Assembly (NCBI GenBank): GCA_023213395.1
Contig: CM041465.1
Span: 125,929,741 to 125,993,740, forward strand
Direction of reading: 5' to 3'
DNA from: Cycas panzhihuaensis
Lineage: Eukaryota; Cycadophyta
Length of the DNA stretch: 64,000 nucleotides
Made by a program: the position numbers and the translations under genes. Below are positions 1 through 10,628 of this stretch, piece after piece (position 1 is the first letter of the stretch; the number at the start of each line of letters is the position of its first letter). The notes below the pieces were generated by a model that was not told the DNA's origin, ran no database searches, and worked only from the letters and a program-made list of their open reading frames with translations.

Positions 1-344
1 ACACCAAAGAGATCATTAAGGGACTGGAGGAAGTCCGTATAAGGCACACTTTGAGAGAAGGCAACAAGCCAACTGATTTCTTAGCAAGTTAGGGAGCAAG
101 GCACCAGGAAGGTCAAGTGTGGAGAGGTGAGTTCCCTAGGGATCTTATGGTTATGGTAGAAAAGGATATGATCAGTAATAGCTAGCCGCGGGGCTTGTCC
201 CGACATTTAGCTCTCTGGCCTAGACCGCGGGGATGTCACGGTCATATATATATTGGTTAGCACAGCGTCTTCAGATATAATAGGTTGTGGGATCCTGTTC
301 AAACCCACTATAAATTTATTTTATCTTACCAAAAAAAAAAAAAA
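1..344 (+). mobile_element. LINE, 3' end only (LINE-A)
   Basis: The segment enters the window already inside the last domain of a plant L1-type retrotransposon and ends in a 14-base poly(A) run at 331-344. Its 3' untranslated region resembles that of the complete LINE at 46927-53360. Both have a CTAGACC motif, then GTCA(C/T)GGTCAT, then a G-rich stretch, and both end in a short TTATCTTACC- or TTACCTTATC-like word before the A tract. It is therefore probably a second member of the same family. The left part lies outside the window, so insertion length and target duplication cannot be judged. Confidence 0.8.
3..185 (+). pseudogene. LINE ORF2 C-terminal RNase H fragment
   Basis: The frame beginning at base 3 reads through the end of an RNase H-like domain, including the signature REGNKPTDFLAS, where plant LINEs usually have REGN..AD.LA. 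A TAG follows directly and interrupts the domain, after which the frame continues for about 27 codons to a second TAG near 183. In the family this domain degrades the RNA strand after target-primed reverse transcription. Only the tail end is present, it carries a stop, and it cannot work alone. Confidence 0.7.
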
Positions 345-1194
345 CTCACAACATAAGATTCAAAAGAATAGAATATGCATAAATTCCTATAAAATATATA
401 AGAAGCATTATAGAAATTGATGGTTAAATTAGAAGGTCTAGAGGAAAAAGAAAAGGATTAGGAAGTAAAGAGAGAGAAAACCAATTGTACGATTGAAGAA
501 TAATCCAATAAGGAGACTATTTATGAATAACATAATGTAAAGTTTGCATGGTAAACTAAGACCCACTAGCTAGCTACATGTTGAAGAATCTGAGAGACAA
601 AACATCTCCAAAAATATACTTGTAAATTCTAATCTTGCTCTATGCTAATCATATCTTTTGGTAATTTTCATATTTGTGTTAAGTTTCCAAGTTTTGTAGC
701 CTTGGAAAACCTCTCACATCATGTTCAATAAGATCCCAGAACTAATATAAAGGTTGAAGCCCTCAAATCCCGTCTCCTAATATAAGAAATTTTTGTTTGA
801 CGTCTTCACCCCATCTTATTCTTTAGGAAGAAATTATCTCATTATAATGATGTTTATTAGTTTTATCTCTTCTTATCTCTTACTTCTATGGGTATAAATG
901 TCTTTTATAATGCTATTATTTTTTTACTCTCTATTTACTTAATTATATTTCAAATAATATTCTTATTTCACATTGTTCTTTTCCTCTCTTCCTATGCATT
1001 GTATTATGTCCCTCTCATAAACCCTTTCTCATAAAGAACATTTAGCCCTTACCACCTATTCATCACTTATAAACCCCTATATATCACCTACAAACTAGGC
1101 ATTTCATAGACTTGCTTATCAATCAAATTTCATTTACTTGTCATTATCTATACCATTATCCTCCTCCCTTATTTTATCCTTACCCATCCTCCAT
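345..1194. other. AT-rich spacer, no gene seen
   Basis: I see no coding region, RNA gene or clear element here. The second half (about 720-1190) is pyrimidine-rich on the plus strand. A short stretch after the poly(A) at 345-362 resembles the start of the repeat at 1264, but it is too short to call. Confidence 0.5.
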
Positions 1195-1341
1195 TAATCC
1201 GTTGTAAGGTATGTATGTATGTATGTGTATTAAGGGAGAGGGGTGTGTACAGATTATTTTTATATTTATTAGTTCACAACATAAGATTCAAGGAAAAAAT
1301 GTAATCATACAGACTTTAAGCAACTTATTAATATTAGATTA
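1195..1341. repeat. MKK-tail repeat, copy D, left part
   Basis: This stretch begins with a short GTAT/TG microsatellite and continues into DNA that matches 27630-27755 with scattered differences. Shared words include TTCACAACATAA and ACTTTAAGCAA. The match is cut at 1341 by Copia-1 and resumes at 5642, so it is the left half of an interrupted repeat copy. Confidence 0.75.
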
Positions 1342-1665
1342 TGTTAGAAAATACAATTGAAGCAAAGAAGGTCTACAGGATCTTTCACATTAGGCAGATA
1401 TCAAGCAGAGACAGATCTCACGAGATACCAGATTGTCGTGGGAAACCCTTATAGGTGAAAACCCACAAATGAAAAATAATCACATTATGACAAACTGATG
1501 TATTACAAAAGTAGACTTTGATCTATATTTATAGATCTAAAGTACCAAATATAATTACAATTACATCAACTATTTCACTACACTCGAAAATATACCTCCA
1601 CATAATTAGACATAAAAATAGGGAGGCCCACTTTACATTAGGTGGTATGGTCACATTTTCTAACA
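1342..1665 (-). repeat. Copia-1 3' LTR
   Basis: The 324-bp direct repeat begins TGTTAGAAAA and ends TTTTCTAACA, so it has the TG...CA termini of an LTR. It matches 5316-5641 closely with scattered substitutions. On the minus strand it follows the polypurine tract at 1666-1679. Confidence 0.85.
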
Positions 1666-1679
1666 TCCCCTCTTAATAT
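1666..1679 (-). other. Copia-1 polypurine tract
   Basis: On the minus strand this reads ATATTAAGAGGGGA directly before the 3' LTR, the usual place for the plus-strand priming tract of a copia element. Confidence 0.75.
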
Positions 1680-1739
1680 AAATGTGAGGCAATAAGGTTT
1701 ATCATTGGGAATAGATCCCCTCTCCAGGATAACCTTACC

Positions 1740-2200
1740 AAACCTAATATGCACAAACATCGATGTAGTGATATTTAGCTTGAGCTTGGTGAATACGTCC
1801 ACAAGTTGATCTCAACTTGGACAATCTTCAACCTGCATCTTCTCTGATTTGAACATAATGGTTCCATGCCTCGTATGTGCTTGATTCTTTAGAAATACTC
1901 TAATAGACCTATAACCATACAACTCTCTCTACACCTGACACTTTGTCCATTCAACTCAGCCATATTCCTCTAACTAAACCAAGAGGTTGAGCCACTTGAG
2001 CCATATGAATCACCTCTTCAAGTCTTCGTTAAGGAACACTGATATGATGTGATATGATACCCAACTATCTGAAGCTGCTAAGTAAGGATCAAACGAACCA
2101 CTAAACAATGAGACTAATGCAAATGTCTCATCATACCTTAATCCTTCTTCTTGTTAGAAATCACCTTATAACAAGTCTTCAAACTTTCAAATCAACAAGG
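1740..2200 (-). pseudogene. Copia-1 RT and RNase H remnants
   Basis: Reading the minus strand, broken frames give an RT-like patch with YDETFA (normally YDETFAPVA) around 2130. Farther on comes a poorly preserved patch, then DQLVDVFTK near 1790, matching the QLADIFTKPL-type end of copia RNase H. Stops and frame changes separate the pieces, and the palm active site is absent. It is a relic of the 3' part of pol that survived a large internal deletion. Confidence 0.6.
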
Positions 2201-5200
2201 TTCTTTGCTTCAATACAACTCTCCATTGCGATTCAATACTCACTAGAACATTGGTATCTATCTTAAGCTTTAACTGGCATGTTGATCCTTGATCTTCCAT
2301 CATCCTGTAGGTATTTAACTATTAATAGAATATGGGATTGCAATCCATGTCTCATCATCTAATAACTCCTCATCATCAATTTGTTATTAGATCCTGCTTT
2401 TGTCTCAAGTATAATGTTAGGCAAACAAACCTCCACACATGCTTAATAGTGTCACAGAAACGTGAAGTAATGAAGGATAAAAACCTGTAACTAAATAACA
2501 CTCAGCATTATACATTAACAAATCTTCTACTAAACATCTAGACTGATCATAATGCATTTCCCCTATAGATCACACTATTTATAAGCTAAATAATCCATAG
2601 GCTTCAAACTCTTATTATCTTGCTGTTACAATCTTCGTCTAAGATGTGTTCACTCTAATGCACTAAAGAAAACAAATGGAAGGATTTTGACTTGGTCCAA
2701 ACACATAATATGAGGGGAAAATATGCCATGAACAGTCATAAAAAGGGTACCCATACCTATCCACTACAGCTTCTGCCATCAAACCATAGGAGGCAAACAT
2801 TAACCTACACCAACCTCACCATCTGCATCATGATACACATCTGCAATGCAACCTTACAGGACAATTGTATATACCATAATAAAGATAAAACTGATTTTAA
2901 GGCATCTCGTCTTAAACCTTTCTATTCAAACTTAAATTATATCAAGCACTATGTCTGGTTCCACATCAGGCTTGTTCAGATATGCACCCATGTTGAACCA
3001 GCATTAAACCAGGCCACAAACCTCATGTTATCATTAGTCCAACTATCAAAGTATGATGGTCCATCATAAATGACAACCACTCATATAAGCAAATTATGAA
3101 CTTCATGACCTCATATACATCTAATGCAACAGAACTTGAATGTAAACTGAATAATAACACACTTATTTCATTGAATAAACCATACATATTTCACTAATAA
3201 TCACATAATCGTGCACTGATCTATGCCACACTCAAACAATAACAGAGCTTGTATTAAATTGTAGTTAAGGTATCTTAGGTAAACTCGCCCATTCTTTCCC
3301 TCATACTCACCCTCAAAGTGGCTCTCAACTTGCCCATCAAACTTGCCCTTAAACTTGCCTAATCTTGTCATGTAATCTCACATGTAACAAGGGTATATCA
3401 TAGCTTCATCTCTCCCTTCTTTACCCATAAAAGAAGCATGCTTCAATGCACTCTCTTCAACACAAATCATCAGCATCAACTTGCCATAATAGTGTCTTAA
3501 TGACTCTCTCATACAATCACATGCAAGAGAGTCTAAGCTTGCCTCGTCTCTCATGAAATCACATGTTTGAGATTCTCACTTTGCCATTTAAAACACATTT
3601 CAATGTCCCCATATGCACGCCTTTGAAACTCTAAGATACGCCGTTCACTTTCTTACTAAAGATATAACAAAAAGAATATATGTCCATTTATGCACAATAT
3701 ATAAAAAGAAGGTGATTTACTATATCAAAAGATCAAATATTAAATCAACCTTGATATCTCAATGGACTACCAATATTCCTTTTAAAATATATCAAAGTAA
3801 CTTTAGAAGATGGCAATTATTATCCATAAATAAAAAAGGATGCCTTTATATATTAAATCAACGTGATTTAATATGATCTATTTTGGGAAACTTTATATGA
3901 AATATAGCCAAGCATCAAAGTATGTATATATATATATATATTATCCACAGGTGATAAAAAAGATGATGGTGCAGTTATAAAAACAACGACGTCCATGGCG
4001 AGATACTCATAATGCAGTCGATCCCGAGCGATATCAAAAATAGCGGCTCGATATGGTTATCGCACAATTATGACTATTCACGGCTAAAGACGGGTAACTC
4101 AATATTGATAAATGGTAGCTCCATCATGGGCAAAGGGCAAACTACATATATTATCAAATGCCATATAGCATTTGGCTGATTGAAATATTCACAGTTATGA
4201 AAACCTCATGTGAATAAATGTTATCAATATGGTGAATATATTTTTAATGATCTGCACATATACATGTCATAAGGTAGCCTTCATTAACCAACTGATGCTC
4301 AAATACATACGTGAGGGCATAAAATATATTAATGGTGGTTCAAAAATTCATTATGCTAGTCAATATATCGAACAACGAATATGTAATATGAGCAAACTAA
4401 TAAAAATAATAGTCAGGTGAATCAAATGACAACCTTTATCACGCGATCTGCAAATATCCCAAAGGTACAATCTCCATACATAGGGTGATATACACATCAT
4501 GGGTGATATTATACAGATGGCGGCATACGCATCATGCATAGTCGAGGCATACGCAAGTTAGGCGATACTAAACCGTGACTTCAAAAAATCAAACACAAGA
4601 TTAATATATCTTTTAGATGTTTGATAGAGTACGAATGATATTGCACAACTAGGGCAATTTCATCATGCAAACGATGGGTAATCAAGATAATTACTGTAGA
4701 TAGCTAGCAGCTATAAATCTACAGCGAAATATATATATACGTAGACCATAATAAAGGGCAAGCAATCTCATCAAATACGATAGGGATCACAAACATATCA
4801 TATGCGACATAAAATATTATAATTCTATAATCACTGATATATAAATAGGCAGAAAAAGTATATATATTTAAACCCTAAACATCAATGGGTGATTAATATA
4901 TTGATCATACCTTAAAAGTATTGACCATAATATTATTTCACAACTTTGTAATAGCCTATTAAGGTTCCTGCACTCTTCCACCAACAACAAAGGGTCGACA
5001 ATCAACTATAGGGCATCCAAACTTAGTGGCATTATTAAACAAGAATCTAGCACCTTTAGCAAGCTCATACGAGATTCATATGGCTGGCAACAGAGTCAAA
5101 ACTCATCCACACACCTCCATATAGCTTAGAGTACCTGTAAATAATGGATAAAAGGCTCTCATGATCCACCAACGATCACCTGCACCACTATGGCTATTTT

Positions 5201-5303
5201 GCAAGGTTATCAAGCACGCCAATCTACTAAGGGCAAGCCAACATGACCTGGCACCATCGATTAGACCTTTAACAATGTTCATCTACCTATGCACAACCTA
5301 CAT
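2201..5303. other. Copia-1 interior, non-coding
   Basis: Within Copia-1 this stretch of about 3.1 kb lies between the RT scrap and the primer-binding site. I recognise no domain in any frame. Open stretches such as 2692-3069 have no family signature on either strand. The part at 3960-4800 has a different texture, with many short GCGAT-, GCATACGC- and TCATGCA-like words. The stretch 3921-3940 is a short TA repeat. Confidence 0.5.
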
Positions 5304-5315
5304 GCTTTGATACCA
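5304..5315 (-). other. Copia-1 primer-binding site
   Basis: The minus strand reads TGGTATCAAAGC immediately after the 5' LTR. This matches the plant initiator-methionine tRNA primer site (TGGTATCAGAGC) with one change, and it fixes the element's orientation. Confidence 0.8.
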
Positions 5316-5641
5316 TGTTAGAAAACGTAATTGAATCAAATAAGATCAACAAGATCTTTCACATCAGGCAGATATCAAGCAGAGATAGATCTCATGGGAC
5401 ACCAGATTATTATGGGAAACCCTTACAGGTGAAAACCCACAAATTAATAATAATCACACTATGACAAACTGATGTATTACAAAAGTAGACTTTGATCTAT
5501 ATTTATAAGGATCTAAGGTGCCAAATATAATTACAATTACATCCACCGTTTCACTACACTCAAGAATATGCCTCCACATAATTAGGCATAAAAATAGAGA
5601 GGCCCACTTTATATTAGGTGGTATGGTCATATTTTCTAATA
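5316..5641 (-). repeat. Copia-1 5' LTR
   Basis: This direct repeat of about 326 bp matches 1342-1665. Its terminal CA has become TA at 5640-5641, which fits sequence decay. It borders the primer-binding site on its left and the 5-bp AATTA target copy on its right. Confidence 0.83.
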
Positions 5642-5825
5642 AATTATAATAAAAAACTATATAAATAAGTCACTATAATATATGTACAGAACAAAAAGTT
5701 ACTATAAAAAATTTTAGGCATCTTACTTTTAGTTATGGCTATGTAGTAATATATCAATACATAGACTTCATATAATAATTGAGATAAGTTATTATAATGT
5801 TTATTTTTTGTTCATAATGACATGG
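5642..5825. repeat. MKK-tail repeat, copy D, right part
   Basis: Here the repeat broken by Copia-1 resumes and matches 27741-27925, including AAATAAGTCAC and ATTGAGATAA. The match fades at about 5825, after a GACATGGCA word where the other copies have GACATGACA. Confidence 0.75.
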
Positions 5826-6085
5826 CACCTCATCATCTCTATTTCAAACCCAATCTTAAACATCCATTTCTCTTACCTTCACACTTCTCCTACCCTTCAT
5901 CCACCATGCCTTCATAATGCCTCTTAGTCTAACATTTAATACATATTATTTGCATTTAAAATCACATTTAACCTAATCCCCCATGTATTTCTCTCATACA
6001 AACATCCTCCTTTATCTTCTCCATAATCTAGATTTTACCCCTTACATGTCATCTTATATATTTCATGTTCATCATGTGTCTCTAT
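5826..6085. other. Spacer, pyrimidine-rich
   Basis: No gene or element terminus is visible. The plus strand is rich in CT and CAT words. Confidence 0.5.
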
Positions 6086-6689
6086 CATGAGGACAGCATG
6101 CAAGGAAAAGATTCTATCTTACATGCACCAACCTAAAAACAAGAAAGAGTGAAAGAAAAAGTCCAAAGAATAGAGAGAGTTGTTTTACTTCGAATTCTAT
6201 TCTATTCCATTCAAATCTACCAAAAGATAGTTTAAAATTACATTCATATAAATAAAAGTAAAAAGTATAAAAACTTCTAACCCTAACCCTAAAAACTCTT
6301 CAATTATATAAAATACTATATAATTCCATGTTTCTAAGTTAATTCCTACTAGAAGACACTAGACCACTAAGAGTCATTACATAAAAGTGAAAACTAGTAT
6401 AAAATTAATTATTATTTTCAAATATACAAAATAAATATTAATTTTTAGGTATTTTCAAAGCATTTTTTGGGTAGGCAAACTTTGGGCCTATGATGGGCCT
6501 TTCGCTCATCTTAGGCTATTTTCACTTTTTCTTCTCGAATAGACCTTCGATTTGGTGCTAGAAGGAGTGAATTTTGACTACCGAGTCAAAAGTTACGCTT
6601 AAATTAATAGACCCTAAAATTTAGAGTAAAATAACTTAAAAGTAAAAACTAAATGGAGTTATGATAAAGGTCTAGATGCTCCTATATCA
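6086..6689 (-). repeat. Gypsy-1 3' LTR
   Basis: This 604-bp block matches, in reverse complement, the 5' LTRs at 9753-10298 and 26456-27063. On the minus strand it begins TGATATAGGAGCATCTAGACC-like and ends near CCTCATGA, where the other copies end CCTCATCA. It lies directly downstream of a purine tract (6690-6700, minus), so it is a 3' LTR. Confidence 0.85.
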
Positions 6690-6794
6690 TTCTCCCTAGG
6701 TTGAAAAGTATTCTTTCCCTACAAATTATTATGATAAATTTCTTTCCATTTGTCAAGATTCAACAGCTTTAGTTCTTCTTCGATTATACAGGTG

Positions 6795-7103
6795 TTATAT
6801 GCTTATGGTAGACCTTTTCATTATCTTCATATCTAATATCTTCTCAATTTCTTCTTGCTTCTTCCTTGGTATTGGGGGCTCCCAACTTGCCACTTTACTT
6901 TTATAATCTACCTCTTCATCTCCTTCATGATATGCATATAGATCTAAAACATTAAAAATATGAGAGATTTCAAAGTGTTCAAGAAGATCAACCTTGTATG
7001 CATTGTCATTAATCCTTTTTATAATCGAAAATAGCCCAACCTTTTTATATTTGAGCTTGTTATAGGTCCCTTGGGGGAATATATCTTTCCTTAAATAAAC
7101 CAT
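6795..7103 (-). pseudogene. Gypsy-1 integrase C-terminal domain
   Basis: The frame of about 102 codons carries motifs of the end of gypsy integrase: FPQGTYNKLK, then NDNAYKVDLLE, then FNVLDLY with YHEG. In the family this region follows the catalytic core and helps bind DNA. I see no clear chromodomain after the YHEG motif. The N-terminal and core parts lie at higher coordinates but are out of frame, so this is a piece of a broken polyprotein. Confidence 0.75.
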
Positions 7104-7666
7104 TACTAAGTCACCTTCTTTAAATACCTTATATTTATGGGTTCTATCTACTACTTCCTTGTACTTTTTATTGGTGTTTTATAACTTTTTCCTTACCTCC
7201 TCATGAAACCATTGCATACTCTCTGTGTAAGCTTCTACATCGTTACTCACATTTCCCCTAATGGGTAGATGTACTAAGTCTAGCACACCCTTAGGATTTT
7301 TTCCATACATAACTTTAGAAGGTAACTTACTTATCGACCTATTTACAGAAATGTTATATACAAATTTTGCCCAAGCTAATGCTAAATCCTATTATTTGGG
7401 CTTCTCCCCAATAATGCACCTTAGAAAGTTTACTAAACTTTTGTTTACCACTTCAGTCAGCCCATCAGTCTGTGGGTGGTAGGCATTACTAAACTGAAGT
7501 GTTATTTCCAACTTCTTCCATAGAGTCTTTAAGAAATAGCTCAAGAACTTTATGTCTTGATCTAAAGTGATAGTCTTAGGAATGCCATGTAGCCTTGCAA
7601 CCTCTTTAAAAAATAAATCTGTTGTTCTAACAGCATCATTTGTATTCTTGCATGCAATAAAATAAA

Positions 7667-8194
7667 CTATTTTTTAAAAGCGAACAATGATATAAATATT
7701 AAATCACTACCTCTTTGTGTATGTGGTAATCCCAATACAAAGTCTATGCTTAATTCTATCCATGGTCCTTCAATTATTGATAAGGGCATATAGAAGTCAA
7801 TATTTTGTGCATGTCCCTTATCCATTTGGTATATCCTACAACATACCACAAATCTTGCCACATCACCCTTTACTCGAGGCCAAATATATTTTTCTTCTAC
7901 TAAAGCTATGGTGTTATTTTGGCCAAAATTCCCTCCAATACCTCTACTATGCAAATCTCGTGTGATGTTCTCTCTCATGGAGCCCACTAGGATGCACAAT
8001 TGTCAATTCTTAAATAAGTAGCCATCCTGCACAACGTAATCATCATAGGAAGAACTACCTCTATTAATTAAAGGATTCTTACAGTGCTTAGAAATTATTC
8101 CAAAGTTAGGGTCTGAGTCATACAAATCCTTAATAGCTTCAAACACTATCACCTCATTTATCGTGGTGGTGAATAATACCACTCGCTTACTCAA
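7667..8194 (-). pseudogene. Gypsy-1 integrase N-terminal region
   Basis: Two minus-strand frames together cover the linker after RNase H (8194-8003) and the HHCC zinc-binding region with the start of the catalytic core (7999-7667). Visible signs are HSRGIGG.FG, KYIWPRVKGDVA, CCRIYQMDKG (normally C..C, the second Cys is Tyr) and the core entry WIELSIDFVLGLP, where the D is the first catalytic acid. After GLPHTQRGSD the frame loses the expected core sequence. The loss of a zinc-ligand Cys and the broken core mean no activity. Confidence 0.75.
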
Positions 8195-8199
8195 TGGAT

Positions 8200-9345
8200 C
8201 AACAACACGATTCTATTCTCTTGATTCATTCTTAAAATAATTGTAAAGCTTTAGAGATAAGATACCAACTTAACATGTCTAGCATTTAATTTCCTTTTCG
8301 TATTTACATACCTCAAGGCTTAGTGATCAGTGAATAGGATAAATTCCTTAGCTATGAGTCAATGCCTCTAATGCCTCAAAGATTAGACAATTGTATAAAA
8401 TTCTAAGTCATAGGTTGAATACCTTCTTCTTTCCTCATTAAGCTTCTCACTATAAAATTCTATAGGTTCTTCTTCTTGACTAAGCACTGCTTCAATTATA
8501 ATATGTGAAGCACCACAATCAACCTCAAATACATTTTGAAAATTTAATAGTGAGGACTGGTGCCCTAGCTACCTATTTCTTTAAGAGTTGAAAGCTATTC
8601 TCTGCTTCCTTAGTCCATGTCAACTCCTTACCCTTCATACAGTCTATTAATGGTGCAACAATCCCACTAAAGTTTCTAATAAATTTTCTATAAAACTGAG
8701 CCAAACCATGAAAACTCCTTACCTCTTTCATAGTCTTAGGTGTTGTCTAATCAATAATTGCCCTAATTTTCTCCTCATCCATTTGCAATCCCTCTTCAGA
8801 AATCAAAAAGCCTAGAAACACTAGGCTCCCTTACATAAACTTACACTTCTTTATATTTTCATATAACTTCTCTCTCCTTAAAACTTCAAGCACGAACCTA
8901 AAGTGCATTATGTGTTTTTCCTTAGTCTTACTAAAAATAAGAATGTCATCAAAATACACAACTATAAATTTACTATTAAATGGTTACAACACAATGTTCA
9001 TCAATATCATGAACATGCTTGGGGCATTTAATATTCTGAATGGTATGACTAGCCATCTATATAATTTGTCCCTCATCTTAAAAGTTGTCTTCCACTCATC
9101 CCCTTCACAAATTTGAATTTGATGATGCATGGTTTTAAGGTTAATCTTCGTAAAGTAGGAAGCACTTGTTAATACATGTAGCATATCATCCATACGAGGT
9201 ATAAGAAATCAATATTTAATTATTATCTTTGTTGTTCACTCTTAAATCAACACACATTTGCCATGGGTCATCTTTCTTTAGAGTTACCAATGCTGGAACT
9301 GCACAAGGACTCAAGCTTTCTCTGTTAATTCCCTTCTAATCTGTC
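8200..9345 (-). pseudogene. Gypsy-1 RT and RNase H
   Basis: On the minus strand RT motifs are readable in separate frames: a start near 9300 corresponding to the [12 protein letters not shown] strand, SYFTKINLKTMHHQI (normally FSKIDLRSGYHQI), and the palm motif VVYFDDILIFSK near 8960, so the YxDD aspartates are kept. Further along are fingers and connection pieces, then an RNase H start with a DASH-like region near 8510. The order and spacing fit Ty3-gypsy. Stops and frameshifts occur between motifs. It is truncated at its N-terminal end by the microsatellite junction at about 9345. Confidence 0.75.
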
Positions 9346-9752
9346 TCTATGTGTGTGTATTTGTTTGTATATGTATATATATGTATACATACACATACAC
9401 ACAAAGTAACCCATACCTACTATTTTCTTATTTGTCATAGTACACTATTAAGGGTGGATTTTGTATGGGACACTACATTTGAATGATACTCAAATGTATA
9501 TGTTTTGAATTCAACTTGCTTGAGGCATTTTATCATATTTGCATATTGTGTCCATTTAAAGTTATCATTGAAAAGGGGTTGAGGGAATGTAGAGGAAGGA
9601 TGTAGAGTATAGAAATTAACATACACAATTTAGAGAATAATTAGTTAGATAGTTATGTTAGTGAGGTAACTTTGATTGAGGGTTGAACCATGAATGACAT
9701 AAAAGGTTTATGGAAAGCTAATGGGAGATATGGCCCGGAAAAGAACATAGAT
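9346..9752 (+). repeat. Gypsy flank, copy 1
   Basis: A short TG/TA/AC microsatellite (about 9350-9405) is followed by about 350 bp that also occurs at 13311-13669 (same orientation) and 27064-27415 (inverted). Shared words include GGTTGAGGGAAT, GATTGAGGGTTGA and AAAGAACATAGAT. In all three places the last base of the flank is followed directly by the TGATG start of the gypsy LTR. It is non-coding as far as I can see. Confidence 0.85.
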
Positions 9753-10298
9753 TGATGTGGGAGCATCTAGACTTTCATTATTACTCTATCTATTTTTTAT
9801 TTTTTTAGTTATTTCACTCCAAATTTTGGAGTCTATTGATTGAAACATAAATTTTGAATTGATGGTTAGAATTCAGTTAGTCCATCACCAAATCAAAGGT
9901 CTATTTAAGAAGAATGGATAAAATTAGTTTAAGATAGGGCTAAGGGCCTATCATATGACCAAAATTTGCCTACCAAAAAAATGCTCTGAAAATACCTAAA
10001 AATTAAGATTTAGTTAATGTGTCTAAAAATAGTAGTTAATTTTAAACTAGTTTTCACTTTTATATGATGACCCTTAGTGGTCTAGCTTTTCTTAGTAGGA
10101 ATTAACTTAGAAACATGGAACTATATAGTATTTTACATAATTAAGGAATTTTTAGGGTTAGGGTTAGAAGTTTTTAGACTTCTCATTTTTACTCATATCA
10201 ATATAATTTAGGATTATCTTTTGGTAGATTTGAATATAATTTAATTTTATATTGATACATGTGAGATAGAATCTTTTCCTTGTAGGTTGCCCTCATCA
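9753..10298 (+). repeat. Gypsy-2 5' LTR
   Basis: The 546-bp block begins TGATGTGGGAGCATC and ends GCCCTCATCA, with matching TGAT...ATCA termini. It aligns with 6086-6689 and 26456-27063 in reverse complement, with several deletions. The primer-binding site follows at once. Confidence 0.85.
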
Positions 10299-10312
10299 TC
10301 TAGTATCATAGC
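10299..10312 (+). other. Gypsy-2 primer-binding site
   Basis: TCTAGTATCATAGC follows the LTR. It resembles the initiator-Met-tRNA site (TGGTATCAGAGC) with two changes. The Gypsy-3 copy keeps the closer form TGGTATTAGAGC. Confidence 0.65.
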
Positions 10313-10628
10313 ATGGTTTAGGTCTAGGGTTAAAGAAAGAAACCATAAAAGTTTGAGGTATTGTAGTGGATAGTTATTGAAGAGACTACATAAGTTGTAG
10401 AGTATTCTTATTGAAAGGGTAAAGAATTACTCATTGGGGCTTATGAGCCTTGCAGAAAGCTTATAAGAGAAGCTTTCTGACCCAAAGTGGTTAGGTAAAG
10501 AGAAGAGCAGCTAAAAATGCCATGAAGAGGAGGAAGAGTAAACTATAAAATGAATAAAAACTTGTAGGAGTTACAAAAGAGATGATAGTATAGGATTCGA
10601 AGAGGATGATCCACAAGAATCACATACA

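Larger units (their letters stand above)
1342..5641 (-). mobile_element. Copia-1, internally deleted Ty1-copia element
   Basis: Two direct repeats of about 325 bp bound the element, both starting TGTTAGAAAA; the left ends TTTTCTAACA and the right ends TTTTCTAATA. A primer-binding site reading TGGTATCAAAGC on the minus strand abuts the right repeat, and a purine tract abuts the left one, so the element runs on the minus strand. At 4.3 kb it is short for an autonomous copia. Only scraps of reverse transcriptase and RNase H remain, near the 3' end, and no gag, protease or integrase is visible. Flanking 5-mers GATTA (1337-1341) and AATTA (5642-5646) are a target duplication with one mismatch, and the repeat copy at 27656-28648 shows the empty site. 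It probably moved using enzymes from a relative. Confidence 0.85.
6086..9345 (-). mobile_element. Gypsy-1, 3' half of a Ty3-gypsy element
   Basis: On the minus strand the order is reverse transcriptase (about 9340-8540), RNase H (about 8530-8200), integrase (about 8190-6795), polypurine tract and 3' LTR (6086-6689). The 5' LTR, gag and protease are missing. The element is cut inside RT at about 9345, where a TG/TA microsatellite begins. The enzyme order RT, RNase H, integrase is diagnostic of Ty3-gypsy. The same family occurs as Gypsy-2 (9753-12944) and Gypsy-3 (16628-27063). The coding region is broken by stops and frameshifts throughout. Confidence 0.85.

Noticed and set aside
2692-3069. 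125-codon frame inside Copia-1
   Set aside because: No family motif on either strand. The composition is that of AT-rich chance translation inside an element of opposite orientation.
6277-6299. CCCTAACCCTAA, telomere-like (also at 10151 and 26645)
   Set aside because: Only two units, and it is part of the gypsy LTR, so it is not an interstitial telomere.
9350-9405. Small microsatellite as the end of Gypsy-1
   Set aside because: It matches the microsatellite of the flank copies at 13200 and 27500, so it belongs to the duplicated flank and not to the element.
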